A DNA stretch of 64,000 bases from Pyrus communis (GCF_963583255.1 NC_084803.1:8174238-8238237); one strand, 5' to 3'; shown: positions 34,070 through 46,581, counted from the first letter of the stretch. Translations and numbers: made by a program. Notes: a model not told the origin generated them from the sequence alone.

Positions 34070-34905
34070 TTAACGATATTATCTATACTAAGAGGGAGTG
34101 AGCTAAGCCTCACAATGGGCTAGCAATAATGTAGTTCAAATCACCTACTGTCTAGTGGTATTCCTCTTCATTTGTAAGTGAGAGGTCTAAGGTTCAATTC
34201 TCGCCAAAGACGAGTTTGAACCAAATCATTGTTAGCCTATTGTTAGGCTAAGTCCACCTCGTCCCCTTTAGACCTACTCCAATCCTTGGAGTAAAACTCC
34301 AATTTTAGGTTTTAAACTTACCCCAACTTGCTCTAACCATTGGGGCAAAATATGAGTTTTAACCCAAAACTCACTTATGGGGCAAGTTTAGCCCTAGATT
34401 CCCCCCAGGTTAGTATATGTGTATTTTTTTTAGTTTTATATTTATTAATTCATTGAATCCAACGGCTAAGATCTAATATGATCCAATCCAATGGCGAAAA
34501 AAAAAAAAAAAGATCTAACGTCCAAATTTAAATCCAACGGCTAAAGTAATTAAACAAAATCTTTTATGTGTTTCATATTCTTTCATAGTGTTCCACAAGT
34601 TTCATGATGTCGGTTTAGTGATTTTTCAATATTTATCGGAATCTAAATATTTTTAGATTAAAATGTTCATAAACTTAAATTAGGATAGTCTACATAATTT
34701 CTTTTCAAAAAAAAAAAAAAAGTTACTTTAAGAAAAAAAAAACTATCATAAATTTATTTTTTAATAATCTCGGGCTGAAAATTTAACCTAGGGGTTGGAG
34801 GAGAAAAATAGTATCTGGGTTAAAACCTAAATTTTTTGAGTTAAAAATTTTAAATTTTAACTCAAGGTTTGAAGATGGTATTAGTGTAGATAATATCGTT
34901 CATTC
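34070..34905. mobile_element. SINE-like pieces, the second split by a Tourist MITE
   Basis: A reversed SINE end (GATATTATCTATACTAAGAG, CCTCACAATGGGCTAGC) lies at 34070-34140. It abuts a forward SINE (34141-34267) with TGTCTAGTGGTATTCC and GAGAGGTCTAAGGTTC. The SINE end GTGTAGATAATATCGTTC resumes at 34884 after the inserted Tourist element. Confidence 0.78.
34271..34880. mobile_element. Tourist-like MITE inserted in a SINE
   Basis: Imperfect inverted ends (left GACCTACTCCAATCCTTGG; right complement TACCATCTTCAAACCTTG) are flanked by TTA duplications at 34268-34270 and 34881-34883. The interior shares AAATCCAACGGCTAAAGTAA and TAGTGATTTTTCAATATTTA with 7985-9049. A matching copy is at 55960-56586. 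Confidence 0.85.
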
Positions 34906-35750
34906 AAAAAAAAAAAAAAAAACCTTAATTTTCTTTACATCATAACATATTTTTCTTGCGAATGCCTTATGACTAGGCTCTACCTTAAGCAAATTACCTA
35001 ATTGAGATTGTGTTTCATATTTGATATTTTTCGAGTTGATCCCTAAATTACCCTAAATTATATCATTATAGCATTTATGTAAAGCTTTTTTATTTGCTTG
35101 TAACATGTATAGTGGCTTTGTAATTGTAACTAATGTCGGAATAAATTCAAAAAGTGTTTTGTGAGACCATAATTTTTTAGGGTTGAAGTAAGACTGATCG
35201 GGATACGTACTTATATCTAAAAAATCTAGTCATGGACTCAACGGCTTTGGATTCTCACAATTATTAAACTCCCACTAGTATAACAATAGTGTTATAAGTA
35301 TTAAACTCAGGTTGTTTAATTTTTATAAACTAGTGTGGAAGACCTTAACAAGACAAACTGTTGGTTGAAACATTGCCCTTACAATGATGTATGAAAATTT
35401 CGCATGAAACTCGAAGCAATGACAAAACCATCTTTTATTATTTACATGAAAGATCAATTTTTTTAGGGATTTGGAAAAAAAAATACCAAAGTCTATATGA
35501 GAAATGAGGTTCTCTGGAGGATGATCCATAAAACAAAAAAATCATCTCTTATTATTTGGGGTTAATAGTACACTTTGGATTGCCAGGGACAAAACGCCCA
35601 GCGAACAGACATTTTTTTTTTAACAGACATAAACATAGACAGGAAAAGACAAAGCAACAGACTACATAGAAAAAAGAGGAACAAACAAAGCCCTCCAAAT
35701 TATACTCTCTCGCATACACAGTGTATTCATACACCTTTCCATGCAAGTAT
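34906..35750. other. 3' flank of BIS-c, no gene
   Basis: The segment matches 56600-57471 downstream of BIS-e closely and 23920-24478 downstream of BIS-b more loosely. No coding frame is supported. Confidence 0.7.
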
Positions 35751-37331
35751 TTAGCATGTAATAGATTCACTACGCAACACGGCTGTCTCAACAGTGAGTC
35801 CTGGTCCGATTCCAATCACGACACCCCATTCTAAACCTTCACCAGTTGTGGCTTTGCCTTCCCCAATCGACTTATTTCTCATCTCATCCAAAATAAAGTG
35901 CACCGATGGAGCTCCCATGTTGCCATACTCACTCAACACATGCCTTGTAGCCCTAAGCTTCCCTTCCTTCAAACCCAATTGCTCCTCCACCTGGTCTACA
36001 ATGGCGGGCCCACCAGGGTGCACACTGAAAAATAAGGAATTCCAGTCCTTATTCTTTCCGTCAACCTTTTCAAAAGTTTTAGTCAGAAAATCCACAACAC
36101 TTCCACCAACAAATTTGGGAACGTCTCCCGATAAATAATAATTAAACCCCATTTCACGAATGTTGGCCACCACACCATGCTCTGAGTTAGGTATGATTGT
36201 CTGCCTGCATGCCACAATTTCAAACAGCGGCCTCTCAATTTCAGGCTCTGGATTAGCCCCAACTATCACAGCAGATGCTCCGTCAGCAAAAAGAGCCTGG
36301 CCCACCAGTATGTCAAGGTGGGTGTCAGTGAGTCCGTGGAAAAACACGGTCGTGATCTCAGCGCACACCACAAGGACGCGTGCATCCTCGTTGTTCTCTG
36401 CGAAGTCCTTGGCCAGGCGGAGGACAGTCGCACCAGCATAGCAACCAGCTTCATAGATCATGGTTCTGGTGACAGATGGGTTAAGGCCGAGGAGCTTGAC
36501 TAATTGGAAGTCGGCACCTGGCATGTCAACGCAAGAAGCTGTGCAAAAGATGAGGTGGGTGATCTTTGAGATGGGCTGGCCCCACTCTTTGATGGCTTTC
36601 AGAGCTGCTTGTTGCCCTAGCTTTGGGACCTCAGGGTTCAACATGTCTTGGCGCACATCGAGTGATGGGGCTCCATAGGTATATATGCTTGGGTTAGCAT
36701 TTAGAATCTCTTCTGTTAGATACAAGTAACGCTTCCTTGTTCTTGATTTCTCACCTGTTAATTAGTAATTAAGTTAGGACATGTTTTATATCCTTGTGCA
36801 TCAACTAATACAATGTAATTTGAAAAAAAATTTACACATAACAATGTACTATTGGATCAAGATGCCACAATTTAGTTAGTGTAACATGTCTAAAGTGACT
36901 ATTTTCTTCTGTTAATAACAATGTATCTTTTGAAATGAACATGTCGTGTGGCACGTTGAGTTTGGGATGTGATTCATTTTACCTCATAATTTGGTAGAGT
37001 TAGAGTTTGGAACTCAAGGTCAAAGTCAATTCATTGAGAGGTCAAAAATCTTTCCTATAATTTCTTGCATGATATGTTTTCTTCCTACATATAAATATAA
37101 GGTAATCTCATGCATGTGCAGTATAAATGTGCATGAGTAGTGCTTGTAAAAATTATACTTACAAATGCGATCGAACTTCTCTCTTAAATCTGTTCTGTGC
37201 TCATTTTTGGTGACTCGAAACAAGAAATCAGGATAATCTTTTTGGTAGTAGACGTTGGGTGGATTTGCTGTGCCGATGGCTAGGATTTTGGCATGTGGAG
37301 GCTCTACATGATTCTTAACCAAAGGCGCCAT
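35751..37331 (-). CDS. BIS: Biphenyl synthase BIS-c
   Basis: Exon 1 is 37163-37331 and exon 2 is 35751-36754; the 408-bp intron is GTAAGT...CAG in the Cys57 codon. The product is 390 aa with Cys161, Phe212, His302 and Asn335 in place. By hand comparison it differs from BIS-e at only three residues: Asn75 for Lys, Asp180 for Gly (NNEDARV) and Pro232 for Ser. Asp180 replaces a Gly kept in all four other copies, so it is the change most worth testing. Other family-wide features, compared with remembered chalcone synthase positions, are Ala129 for Thr132, Phe for Thr197, Ala for Gly256, Tyr for Phe265 and Gly for Ser338. These changes fit a pocket shaped for a smaller benzoyl starter. The frame is open upstream of the ATG, but the TATA box and alignment fix the start at MAPLVKN. 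Confidence 0.94.
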
Positions 37332-37431
37332 TAAGCAAGTTAAAGAGCAGATATAGAGTAGGGATTTGTTGAAACTTGAAAGAGAAGGGGAGTTGAAAGG
37401 TTGCGATAAAATGAATGGCACTACCCCATTC

Positions 37432-37439
37432 CTTATATA
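37432..37439 (-). promoter_or_regulatory. TATA box of BIS-c
   Basis: CTATATAAGG about 100 bp before the ATG, followed by AATGGGGTAGTGCCATTC; nearly identical to BIS-e and BIS-a. Confidence 0.75.
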
Positions 37440-37499
37440 GCAATCAGAGATCCTACTAACTTGTGGAATCTTCAATGTTAGGATATATCTTAATGCACA

Positions 37500-40400
37500 A
37501 ATAATATTCAACTCGTCATTTCTAATGGAGGGTCGACTCTTAACCAGATTGAAAAAGTCAGCAAAGAGGCTTCCGGTAAGCGGCAGGCACTCCAAATTTT
37601 GAATCTTCAAGGTTCAGATATTTTCTCTTTCGACCCCAACGTACGTTTACAGTTTCCACTACCCAATTTCGTCCAAAAGAAAGTTTCAACTCAATATATA
37701 AAGTACATAAAATATATATGACAATATACGTGGAAGCCATCTTACGTACCATGCACATGTTAATATATTATTTAAAGTTTTTATTAACATACTATGTTGG
37801 AAGTAGAAGTTGAAATTTTTGGCCACAAACAGTAACAAATTGTCCGTCCACATTAGGCTTCCTCTAACATCTCTTGGCCTGGGGAAAACAGAAAACATTC
37901 TGTGTTCTGTTACATACATGGAGGATCTAGTTCTACCCCAATCTGCTTACATAACAAGTTACTTTTTGTATCTCAGCTTGCTTGATTTACTCGGGACATA
38001 GCTCGCACCTCACCTCACCCCAAAAGGTTACAAAATAAGTTAGGGAAAAAAAAACCCTAGCTACAACAGTTCTGGAATCAACTTCTTGATGTATCATTTT
38101 CTCTTTTGTCACAATTATTTCCCAATGGTATGCATAATTAGTGATACGTCAACTAAATGGATGGGATTAAAAAAAAAATCGAACAGTTATCAAAATCAAA
38201 TTTAACAGCTAAAATACTTGTAATACTAAGATGCATAACATTGAAGACGGACCTCTTTTGTCATGTATTTTAGCTCATTTTCTGGAGGTGTACATACATG
38301 AATAGTCGTACATGTAAACCTTCTCAGGGTCACCTTGAGTGGTGAAGTTAAGGTGGTTAGAAAAATAAGTTAGAATTAACATAGTTATTGCTTTTATTAT
38401 ATCGCCACTTAGTATAACGGTTTAGTAAGTGAAAACGAAAAATCGAACCAAACTATTATGATCTGCCAATTGTACGACTTAGTCATCTCTCCTATCCTTT
38501 AGTGTAAATAATATCATATATATTGGACATTTTAGACCCCCTTTGGAATTAGAGGCCATGTGTTATGGTAGGTTTAAAAGTGCTGGCACTAAATATCTCT
38601 TATCATGATGTTACGGTTTCAATCTTGAAATTTTGTCCCGTCTTTCATCAAGGCCTACCACTTTCTTTTATTCTTTCATTCCTTGTGATATTTTTAAGCA
38701 GAACTGCACAGATGGACCTTTTGATGGTTATATTTACATTGAGTTTTTGGATTGTGTTTTTTTTTTTTTGTTCATCCATTGTATTATGATAAATAATTCA
38801 ATATTTTATAATAAAAAATGCACGTTTTCAAGAAGAAAGACTTTTCATGTACATTTGACCAAAAGAATTGGAAACAAATTCCTACATTAATTCTTCAAGT
38901 TATTATAAACTAGAAAAATGTACTACTGGGACAAGTAACGGTGGCTTACTCTCGGCCACCAGCAGACCTGCCTGCCCTTACTCTCTGCTTAGTCCAAAAC
39001 ATCATACTTTTGTTTTAATTATATAATATTATGGCTGATAGTTGAATGTACTGCTGGGACAAGTGACGTTGGCTTACTCTCCGCCGCCCGGGAGCCGTGC
39101 AGCCCTTACCCTCTGCTTAGTCCAAAACATCATACTTTGTTTTATTTTTTGATAATACGGTTGATATTTGATCCAACAAAACCAAAACAAGACATTGCCT
39201 CGCTAGTTCCTTCTCCATGACCAGTGCACCACCAACCGAAATCTCAATAAATCCGAAGGGCAGATTCATGTCAAGTTGTATATTATGTTAATATACATGT
39301 TGATTACAGGTCCAAAACACGTGAAAAAGTTAAAAAGGGAAATTGGTTCAAATATCCCTCGTAGAAAACAGGTCCGGTCGACGTTCCCGCGCAAAAAAAG
39401 AAAGAAAAGAAGCCTCGACTCTTGAGTCAAACATGCCGCGATTACAGATGTATTGGATACGCATGGATTTTTGGTCAAAATAATCCACTTGACTTCAGTA
39501 AAATGATGGAATTAAAATATGTAATTTAAGATTACTTTTATTTTATTTCTAAACAATCAATATTCTCTATTAATCTATACTAATGTGAGAGGGAATTTAA
39601 CATCGAGACACGGTGAGTTGAAGAATAAGACTCAAATCAATAGAGCATTATATAACTGAACTAGTTGATAATGTATGTAGAGGGCCAAAATCTTAATTAC
39701 TTTAAATAAAACTATAGTTTCCTGGAGGTGGGTAAAATCTCTCCGTATATATTGCGAAAACATAATCCAAAATGTGAGGTTTTACTTTGAGATTTAGATG
39801 CATTCAATTTATTTCATCCATGATATGGATATATGGTAATTTAATGCAAGCATTAGAAAATGATAAACACACACCATTTTTCTCTTCATACGCACAATTT
39901 ATTAACCTTATTTGTTGTTTTTGTTTAACTTATTCAATTTAATAGCAAAAAATAAATAAGAATATCGAGAGGCCAAAAATAGTGTTTAAATTGAGTTCTC
40001 TCTCTATGTGTGTATATATACATACATCATTACATGCGCATTATTGTAGAATTCCACTTAGATTGTGTTTGAACTTCTCTTTTAAATTTGTCATATGTGT
40101 TTTGTTTTAGTGGCTACGAAGAAGAAATATTTTAATCTACTGTAAATTTCAAAAGAGGGTTTCTTTATTAGCACCTCACATATATATTGTTAGATACATC
40201 CACATTAAAAGTTATTATTGAGTAACTTATATACGATAATATGCAATGACAATTTCGATCTCATAAGTTTTTATTTTAATTAAGTAACGACCAGGATAAC
40301 GTGAATATGAATATATTCCATTACTTCATGCCAAAACCTATTCCTCTTCATTAATTAACCTATCGAGACACTCCGTATCCTTCCCATTAGATGAACAACG

Positions 40401-41155
40401 TGGATTAGGCAATGTATACAGCTTCCTGAGTTCCTGTAAAACCATAATATTCCCTTAATGATCTCATCCATCCCGAATTTCGATATTCGAAAAAACTGCT
40501 AATCGTATTTTAACTGTGTAACCCACTCTGTTTCTCCCCTTGAATAACCTCTAAAACTACGCCATGTTTGAAAATTGGAGCTGAAGAAAGTGACAGGAAG
40601 TTTCAACTTGTAAGAAAAAATGTGTGCGCGCTAGAATGTAGGCGTAGTAGTAAACATACTTTTTCAAAATAAAAAAAAGAACAAAAGTCGTAGGTATGAA
40701 CCAAAAATTTGTAGCTTACTCATTAACAAAATTAAAATCTCTCTTTACAATAATAATTTTTGTAGTTTACTCATTTTAACTTATTCGTATATATAGTTTG
40801 TTGTATTTGTGTAGTTTCAGTCTGTTAGCACCACTGGTTTAATTTGTAAAACTAACGTGATTTCTTGATCAAACATGCATGTATCTGAATTTTAAATTTA
40901 TTATTATACTCATTTTAATTCATTAATTTTATTTAACTTCCTCTAATTAGTGTACCTAAACGTCTATATCATAATATATTTGACTAAATTAGTGTACCGA
41001 AATTGCCATACCTAAATATATTGTAGTAAATTAGTGGCACATAAGAAAATATGTAAAAGCATAAGTGTACCAAAAATTCCGTACCTAAATATATGATATT
41101 AAATTAATGTACTGAAATGTTGGTACCTAAATATATTATACTAAACTAGTGTACC
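37500..41155. other. 5' flank of BIS-c, no gene; ends in short tandem repeats
   Basis: It aligns with 59230-63990. Two direct repeats carry ACTGCTGGGACAAGTGACG or a close variant (near 38925 and 39050). 40930-41155 is an imperfect tandem repeat of GTGTACCAAAAT...CGTACCTAAATATAT units of about 55 bp. I see no gene. The frames at 38565-38890 and 39266-39478 lack recognisable content. Confidence 0.7.
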
Positions 41156-41160
41156 AAAAT

Positions 41161-41446
41161 TGTGACATCCCACATCGCCCAGGGGAGTAATCCTTATATG
41201 TATATTCTCATCCCTACCTAGCACGAGGCCTTTTGGGAGCTCACTGACTTTGGGTTCCATGGGAACTCCGAAGTTAAGCGAGTAGCGCACGAGAGCATTC
41301 CCAGGATGGGTGACCCATCGGGAAGTTCTCGTGTGAGTTCCCAAAAACAAAACCGTGAGGGCGTGGTCGGGGCCCAAAACGGACAATATCGTGCTACGGT
41401 GGTGGAGCGGGCCCGGGAAGTGATCCGCCTGGGCCGAGATGTGATA
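41161..41446. mobile_element. Solo LTR of a Cassandra retrotransposon carrying 5S-rRNA-like sequence
   Basis: It begins TGTGACATCCCACATCGCCC and ends GATGTGATA. It contains the 5S promoter-like block GAACTCCGAAGTTAAGCG ... CCAGGATGGGTGACC. This is the signature of Cassandra terminal-repeat retrotransposons in miniature, in which the LTR carries a 5S RNA-derived polymerase III promoter. The flanks AAAAT (41156-41160) and GAAAT (41447-41451) form a 5-bp duplication with one mismatch. The duplicated region at 63980-64000 reads through the empty site. It is not a 5S rRNA gene. Confidence 0.93.
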
Positions 41447-41451
41447 GAAAT

Positions 41452-43580
41452 GTCCATACCTATACTAATCTAGTGTACCGAAATGTTTGTACCTAAATAT
41501 ATTGTAATAAATTAGTGGCACATAAGAAAATACGCAAAAACATAAGTGTAAACAAAAATCTCTACGAAAATATTTTCTTATATAAGATACTTACCATAAT
41601 GAGATTAAAATTTATAATATTCTCATAAAATTTAATTTATGAACACCATAAAATATTAATAAAAAAGAGAGAAATTGAATACATATGCTGACATTAAATA
41701 GAGTTTAGGAACTAAAATCAAATTTTAATCTTATATAAGATTTTTTTTTAAACTTCATCTTATTTAAGAATTAAAATCTAGTTTTTCATTTTTTTTTTTT
41801 TACAATTTATATGTGCATATATATAGTTCCAAGCAGTATCATAAATTAATGTGTATATTTTAAAATGTTCAATTTGCATTATTGGTGTACATTACTATTT
41901 ATGACAACAGTATTAAAATCATGGTTAGTGGGCAGCCAGCCAGCCCGCCCTTGTAAGAGAACGAAAAACTAGAAAACAAAAAACCCTGGCCGCCGAAAAG
42001 AGACAGGGAAAACATTTTTTTTTATTTTTAATTTTTTAAAATTTTTTTATTTAATTTTTTTAACAAAGGGAAAAGAGTTGAATACTAAACGAAAAAGGCA
42101 CTTCATTAAGAATAATGCTATAAAGATTAAATTTGTAGAAAATGTTTTGAAAACTAAAAGACATGGAAGTAGATGATTGGTTCATTACTTAAACGTTGAT
42201 AAACGTGCTTAATCCTATTGGTGACACATCATTTAGTTTGTAAATTTAACTTTCCTAGCATTACTCCTTCATTAATCGATAATAATAAACTAATACAAAG
42301 CACTGTTTAATTAAATAGTAAACTCTCAAACAAACCCTAATAAGCAAAATACTAAAAATACCTTAAAATCTCAACACTCCTTATCAAACTTTTGACGGTA
42401 TATGACTTGAGTTTGTCCATAAACATATGCGGATACAAATCTTGTCAACCAGCATACTGAGTAAATGTGGCCAATACTTTCGGTGTCTTAGTCCTAACAA
42501 CTGCAAGTTGTTTCTTATTATCGTTTAGTGTTATGATTTTTTTTTTCTTTACTTTTCTTTTTCTCTCTCATCTCTTAGTTTATACCAGTCACAAATAAAA
42601 AATATGCCATAAAAAATTGTGCATTATATGCATCAGTTTTGCCCCTCACATAGAGAACTCCCAATATATTAGAATGAGACTTCACCTAAACTACAAAAAA
42701 AACAAACCAAGTTATTTGCTAATAATGTATATTTTTTACCACCCGAAAACAAAAGGCTCAGGCAAGATTGATGTGATCCTTTTCAGATGGTTTTGTTTAG
42801 GGTAAAGCTACGAGATCCACTATTTAAATAACATTTTATAAATTATATGATATAATTGTTGATGATTACATTATTACTTAAATGTTGATTAGTTATGCTT
42901 AATTCCTATTGTCATAAAATAACCATAAATTTGTTTTTTTTTTCAAAGTATTCCTCTACTTATATAATCACACCTTGAGTGCCAACCCAAGTTTTGAGTA
43001 TATTGAATATTTCTTCTTCTTAGCCAACCAAATATAATCCATGTTTGACCCTCCTTAATTAATTGAGTCAACAAATGCATCAGAATCAGATAGTAAACCT
43101 TTGTTTTCTGTTACTATAATAATCTTGGGACCAGCTAATTAATTAATTAATACAGAGTCCAGTTTTCTCAGCTTATTATTAAGATAAACCCTTGCAATTC
43201 TTCTCATGATCCCAGAGCTTAATTAGAGCTTGCAACAAAAAGCTGCTTTAATATTCTATTGTTAACGTCTCAAAATCTGACAATAACGCATGCATAATTA
43301 GCGGGCACTCCAAACTAAATATAACGTGCACAATCTTATTAATTAAATGAAAAACCAAAGTCAAATGGACTAGCCGTACATATGTGGACCCTCCAATCCG
43401 AAGACTTTTATTCTTATATATGTGAAACGAAAAATAATCACAAAAACTGTGATCGTGAAATGATTATTTGACTAGGTAGAAAACTCAGCTGCAGCAGGGG
43501 TGTGTATACACCGGTTATCCAGTACTCGCTCGTATCACGTGAAATGCATAACCAACGTATGAATCATTTTATGCAAGTAT
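41452..43580. other. Intergenic DNA and 3' flank of BIS-d, no gene
   Basis: The GTACCTAAATATAT repeats continue to about 41560. A block at about 41925-42015 (GTGGGCAGCCAGCCAGC, AACCCTGGCCGCCGAAAA) recurs at 46145-46235 on the other side of BIS-d. From 42610 the sequence aligns with the 3' flank of BIS-a (10780-11690). Confidence 0.7.
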
Positions 43581-45120
43581 TTAGCATGTAATAGATTCAC
43601 TACGCAACACGGCTGTCTCAACTGTAAGTCCTGGTCCGATTCCAATTACGACACCCCATTCCAAACCTTCACCAGTTGTAGTTTTGCCTTCCTCAATCGA
43701 CTTCTTTCTCATCTCATCCAAAATAAAGTGGACAGATGGAGCTCCCATGTTGCCATACTCACTCAACACATGCCTTGTTGCCCTAAGTTTCCCTTCCTTC
43801 AAACCCAATTGCTCCTCCACCTGGTCTACAATAGCGGGCCCACCAGGGTGCACACTAAAAAACAAGGAGTTCCAATCCTTATTCTTTCCGTCAACTTTTT
43901 CGAAAGTTTTAGTCAGAATATCCACAACATTTCCACCAACAAATTTGGGGACTTCTCCTGATAAATAATAATTAAACCCCATTTCACGAATGTTGGCCAC
44001 GACACCATGCTCTGAATTAGGTATGATCGTCTGTCTGCATGCCACGATTTCAAACAGTGGACTCTCAATTTCAGGCTCTGGATTGGCCCCAACAATCACA
44101 GCAGATGCTCCATCAGCAAAAAGTGCTTGGCCCACTAGTATGTCTAGGTGGGTATCAGTGAGTCCGTGGAAAAACACGGTCGTGATCTCTGCGCACACCA
44201 CAAGGACGCGTGCACCCTCATTGTTCTCTGCGAAGTCCTTGGCCAGGCGGAGGACAGTTGCACCAGCATAGCAGCCAGCTTCGTAGATCATGGTTCTGGT
44301 GACGGATGGGTTAAGGCCGAGAAGCTTGACCAATTGGAAGTCGGCACCTGGCATGTCAACGCAAGAAGCTGTGCAAAAGATGAGGTGGGTGATCTTTGAG
44401 ATAGGTTGGCCCCACTCTTTGATGGCTTTCAGTGCTGCTTGTTGCCCTAGCTTTGGGACCTCAGGGTTCAACATGTCTTGGCGCACATCAAGTGATGGGG
44501 CTCCATAGGTATATATGCTTGGGTTAGCCTTTAGAATCTCTTCTGTTAGGTACAAGTAACGCTTCCTTGTTCTTGATTTTTCACCTATTCAATAGTAAAT
44601 TCAGATTTTTGTTAGATTAGGTTCTATATCCTTAAACCACTAAAATGAGATTCTTGATCAAAGTACAATGTCATTTGTAAGTTTCTCTCAGCATGACATA
44701 GTAGGAAAGTATCCTCATAACATAAATTAACATCATTTATTTTGACATGAACACACTCGTTGGTATCGGGATGTTATTCACTTTAACCTCATAACAAGAT
44801 AGAATCAGAGTATACAACCTAAGATCAATTGGTATTCCATAGAGACGTCAAAAACCTTACAGATTGTAAGATAATTTCATCCATTATATGTTTTTGTTAC
44901 AATATAAAAATATGTGGTATCATGTATATCATGCATGTATTATACACTTACATATGCGATCGAACTTCTCTCTTAAATCCGTTCTGTGTTCGTTTTTGGT
45001 GACTCGAAACAAGAAATCAGGATAGTCCTCTTGGTAGTAGACATTTGGTGGATTTGCAGTGCCAATGGCTAGGATTTTGGCATGTTGAGGCTCCACTTGA
45101 TCCTTAACCAAAGGCGCCAT
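43581..45120 (-). CDS. BIS: Biphenyl synthase BIS-d
   Basis: Exon 1 is 44952-45120 and exon 2 is 43581-44584; the intron, 367 bp, is the shortest of the five (GTAAGT...TAG in the Cys57 codon). The product is 390 aa with Cys161, Phe212, His302 and Asn335. The N-terminus [15 protein letters not shown] and YYQEDYPDF differ from the other copies. It has Ser231 for Arg in EIESPLF. The Asp and Gln at the start resemble the remembered N-terminus of the biochemically studied rowan BIS, so this may be the copy nearest that enzyme; that is an inference. The 3' flank pairs with BIS-a, while the region beyond about 45250 upstream matches none of the other genes well. Confidence 0.94.
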
Positions 45121-45210
45121 TAAAGATATAGCAGATGGAATTGGGATTAGTTAAACCTTGAAAGAGAGGGAGTTCAAAGGTTGCAGTAAAATGAAAGCCA
45201 CTACTCCGTT

Positions 45211-45218
45211 CTTATATA
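45211..45218 (-). promoter_or_regulatory. TATA box of BIS-d
   Basis: CTATATAAG about 95 bp before the ATG. The downstream block is altered (ACGGAGTAGTGGCTTTCAT) compared with BIS-a, -c and -e. Confidence 0.72.
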
Positions 45219-45249
45219 GCAATCAGATCGTTAGTTGTGGAATCTTTCA

Positions 45250-46533
45250 AGGTTAGTGGCTTCCATATTTTATGGGGATGGCTGCTTGTAAGGAAGGAAG
45301 ACGATCCACAGGGGTTTTTTTTTGTGGAATATTAGAAGGATAGTGGTTTCAATATTTTATGGGGATGGCTGCTGGAATTTAAGGGAGATAAATGTTAAGG
45401 AGAATTTCTCAAAAATGAGACTCTTCGTGAACTTTTTGATACCTCATATTTTTGACATAATATTTTTATAATGTTTAATGCAATTTTTTAATCTATAAAG
45501 TTTTTTAACTTTAAGTAATTAATTATAGGAGTAAATACGTTAGAGAGTAATATGAAAGTAAATTAGAACTTCAGGAAACATAAATTAAAAAATTTGAATA
45601 AATTTTGTGAAAAAATGATAAGGTATTGTCGAACGGTCATATGACTTTAGATGTGAGTGATTTTTTGTAGAGATGATATTTTAGGGAAGATATAAAAGTT
45701 AAACGGTTGGATCATTAAAATAAATTACAAAGTAAGCCTCCCAAAAACTTGTGTCAAAATATGCATAAAAAATATGTCTCCGAAAAACCCCATAATATAT
45801 ATGGTAACAAAAGGACTTAAATCCAAAAGTTAGGGGAATCAAACGATAAAAAGGGTGAAATGATAGACGTATAAAAATATGGTTACTCGAGTGCCTGCAT
45901 GCACCTTGGACAATCTACCGTTTGAAAACATGACTTCAATTTGTGTCTAAGCGTGGGTGCCCGGCGCTTTAAGATAAGTAATGTACACACATTTTTTCTT
46001 ACAAGTTGAAACTTCCAGTCACTTTCTTCTGCTAATAATAACTGTTTTTATTTTGTTATATTTTGGTAGTTTCGGTCTGTTGGCATGTATCTGACTTTTT
46101 TGCCGTATATGAAAATGCGATGACCACGAAATATTAAAATCGTGGTAAGTGGGCAGCCAGCCAGTCCTGTGGACTTGTAAGAGTACGAAAAACCTAGAAA
46201 ACAATAAAAACCCTGGCCGCCGAAAAAGAAAGGGAAAAGGAAAGGTATTTTTTTTTAGAGTTCTTTATATATACATCTTTGCAACTTTTATCTTTTAGAC
46301 AAAAATCTACTTAGTAATAAACTTTCAAATAAAATTCAAATTTGAAAATGACTGCCAAGTAGAAAAATAATTGACCTATTATTACAAGATATTTACAACT
46401 TGTACCACAATATTCAAAATAACTCAATAAATGTAATTACTCACCTTAATTACAATGAACAAATAGTTATTACACATACTATTACCCTAACATATATATA
46501 CACGTTCAAATGTATATAGTACTACCATAAGCT

Positions 46534-46535
<2 letters not shown>
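45250..46535. other. 5' region of BIS-d, no gene
   Basis: A local direct duplication repeats ATTTTATGGGGATGGCTGCT at about 45268 and 45352. 45390-45500 resembles the eroded Mutator-type MITE. 45990-46025 is an inverted copy of 40585-40620, and 46145-46235 repeats 41925-42015. No coding frame is recognised. Confidence 0.65.

Positions 46536-46581
<46 letters not shown>

Larger units (their letters stand above)
32053..41460. repeat. Segmental duplication, copy A (contains BIS-c)
   Basis: This interval aligns nearly end to end with 53704-64000. Homology starts at the AGTTGTCG before the CACTA module-3 splice donor and runs through the CACTA right half, the SINE/Tourist block, BIS-c with both flanks and the GTACCTAAATATAT repeats. 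Copy A has the Cassandra LTR (41161-41446), which copy B lacks; copy B has a 921-bp insertion, which copy A lacks. Confidence 0.92.

Noticed and set aside
37026..37610. Extended 194-residue frame around BIS-c exon 1 (and 58858-59271 for BIS-e)
   Set aside because: It runs through the TATA box upstream and past the GTAAGT donor downstream. The real start and splice site are fixed by the five-way comparison.
41230..41330. 5S rRNA gene
   Set aside because: The 5S-like sequence is embedded in a Cassandra LTR with TG...CA-type ends and target duplication; it is too diverged and incomplete for a 5S gene.
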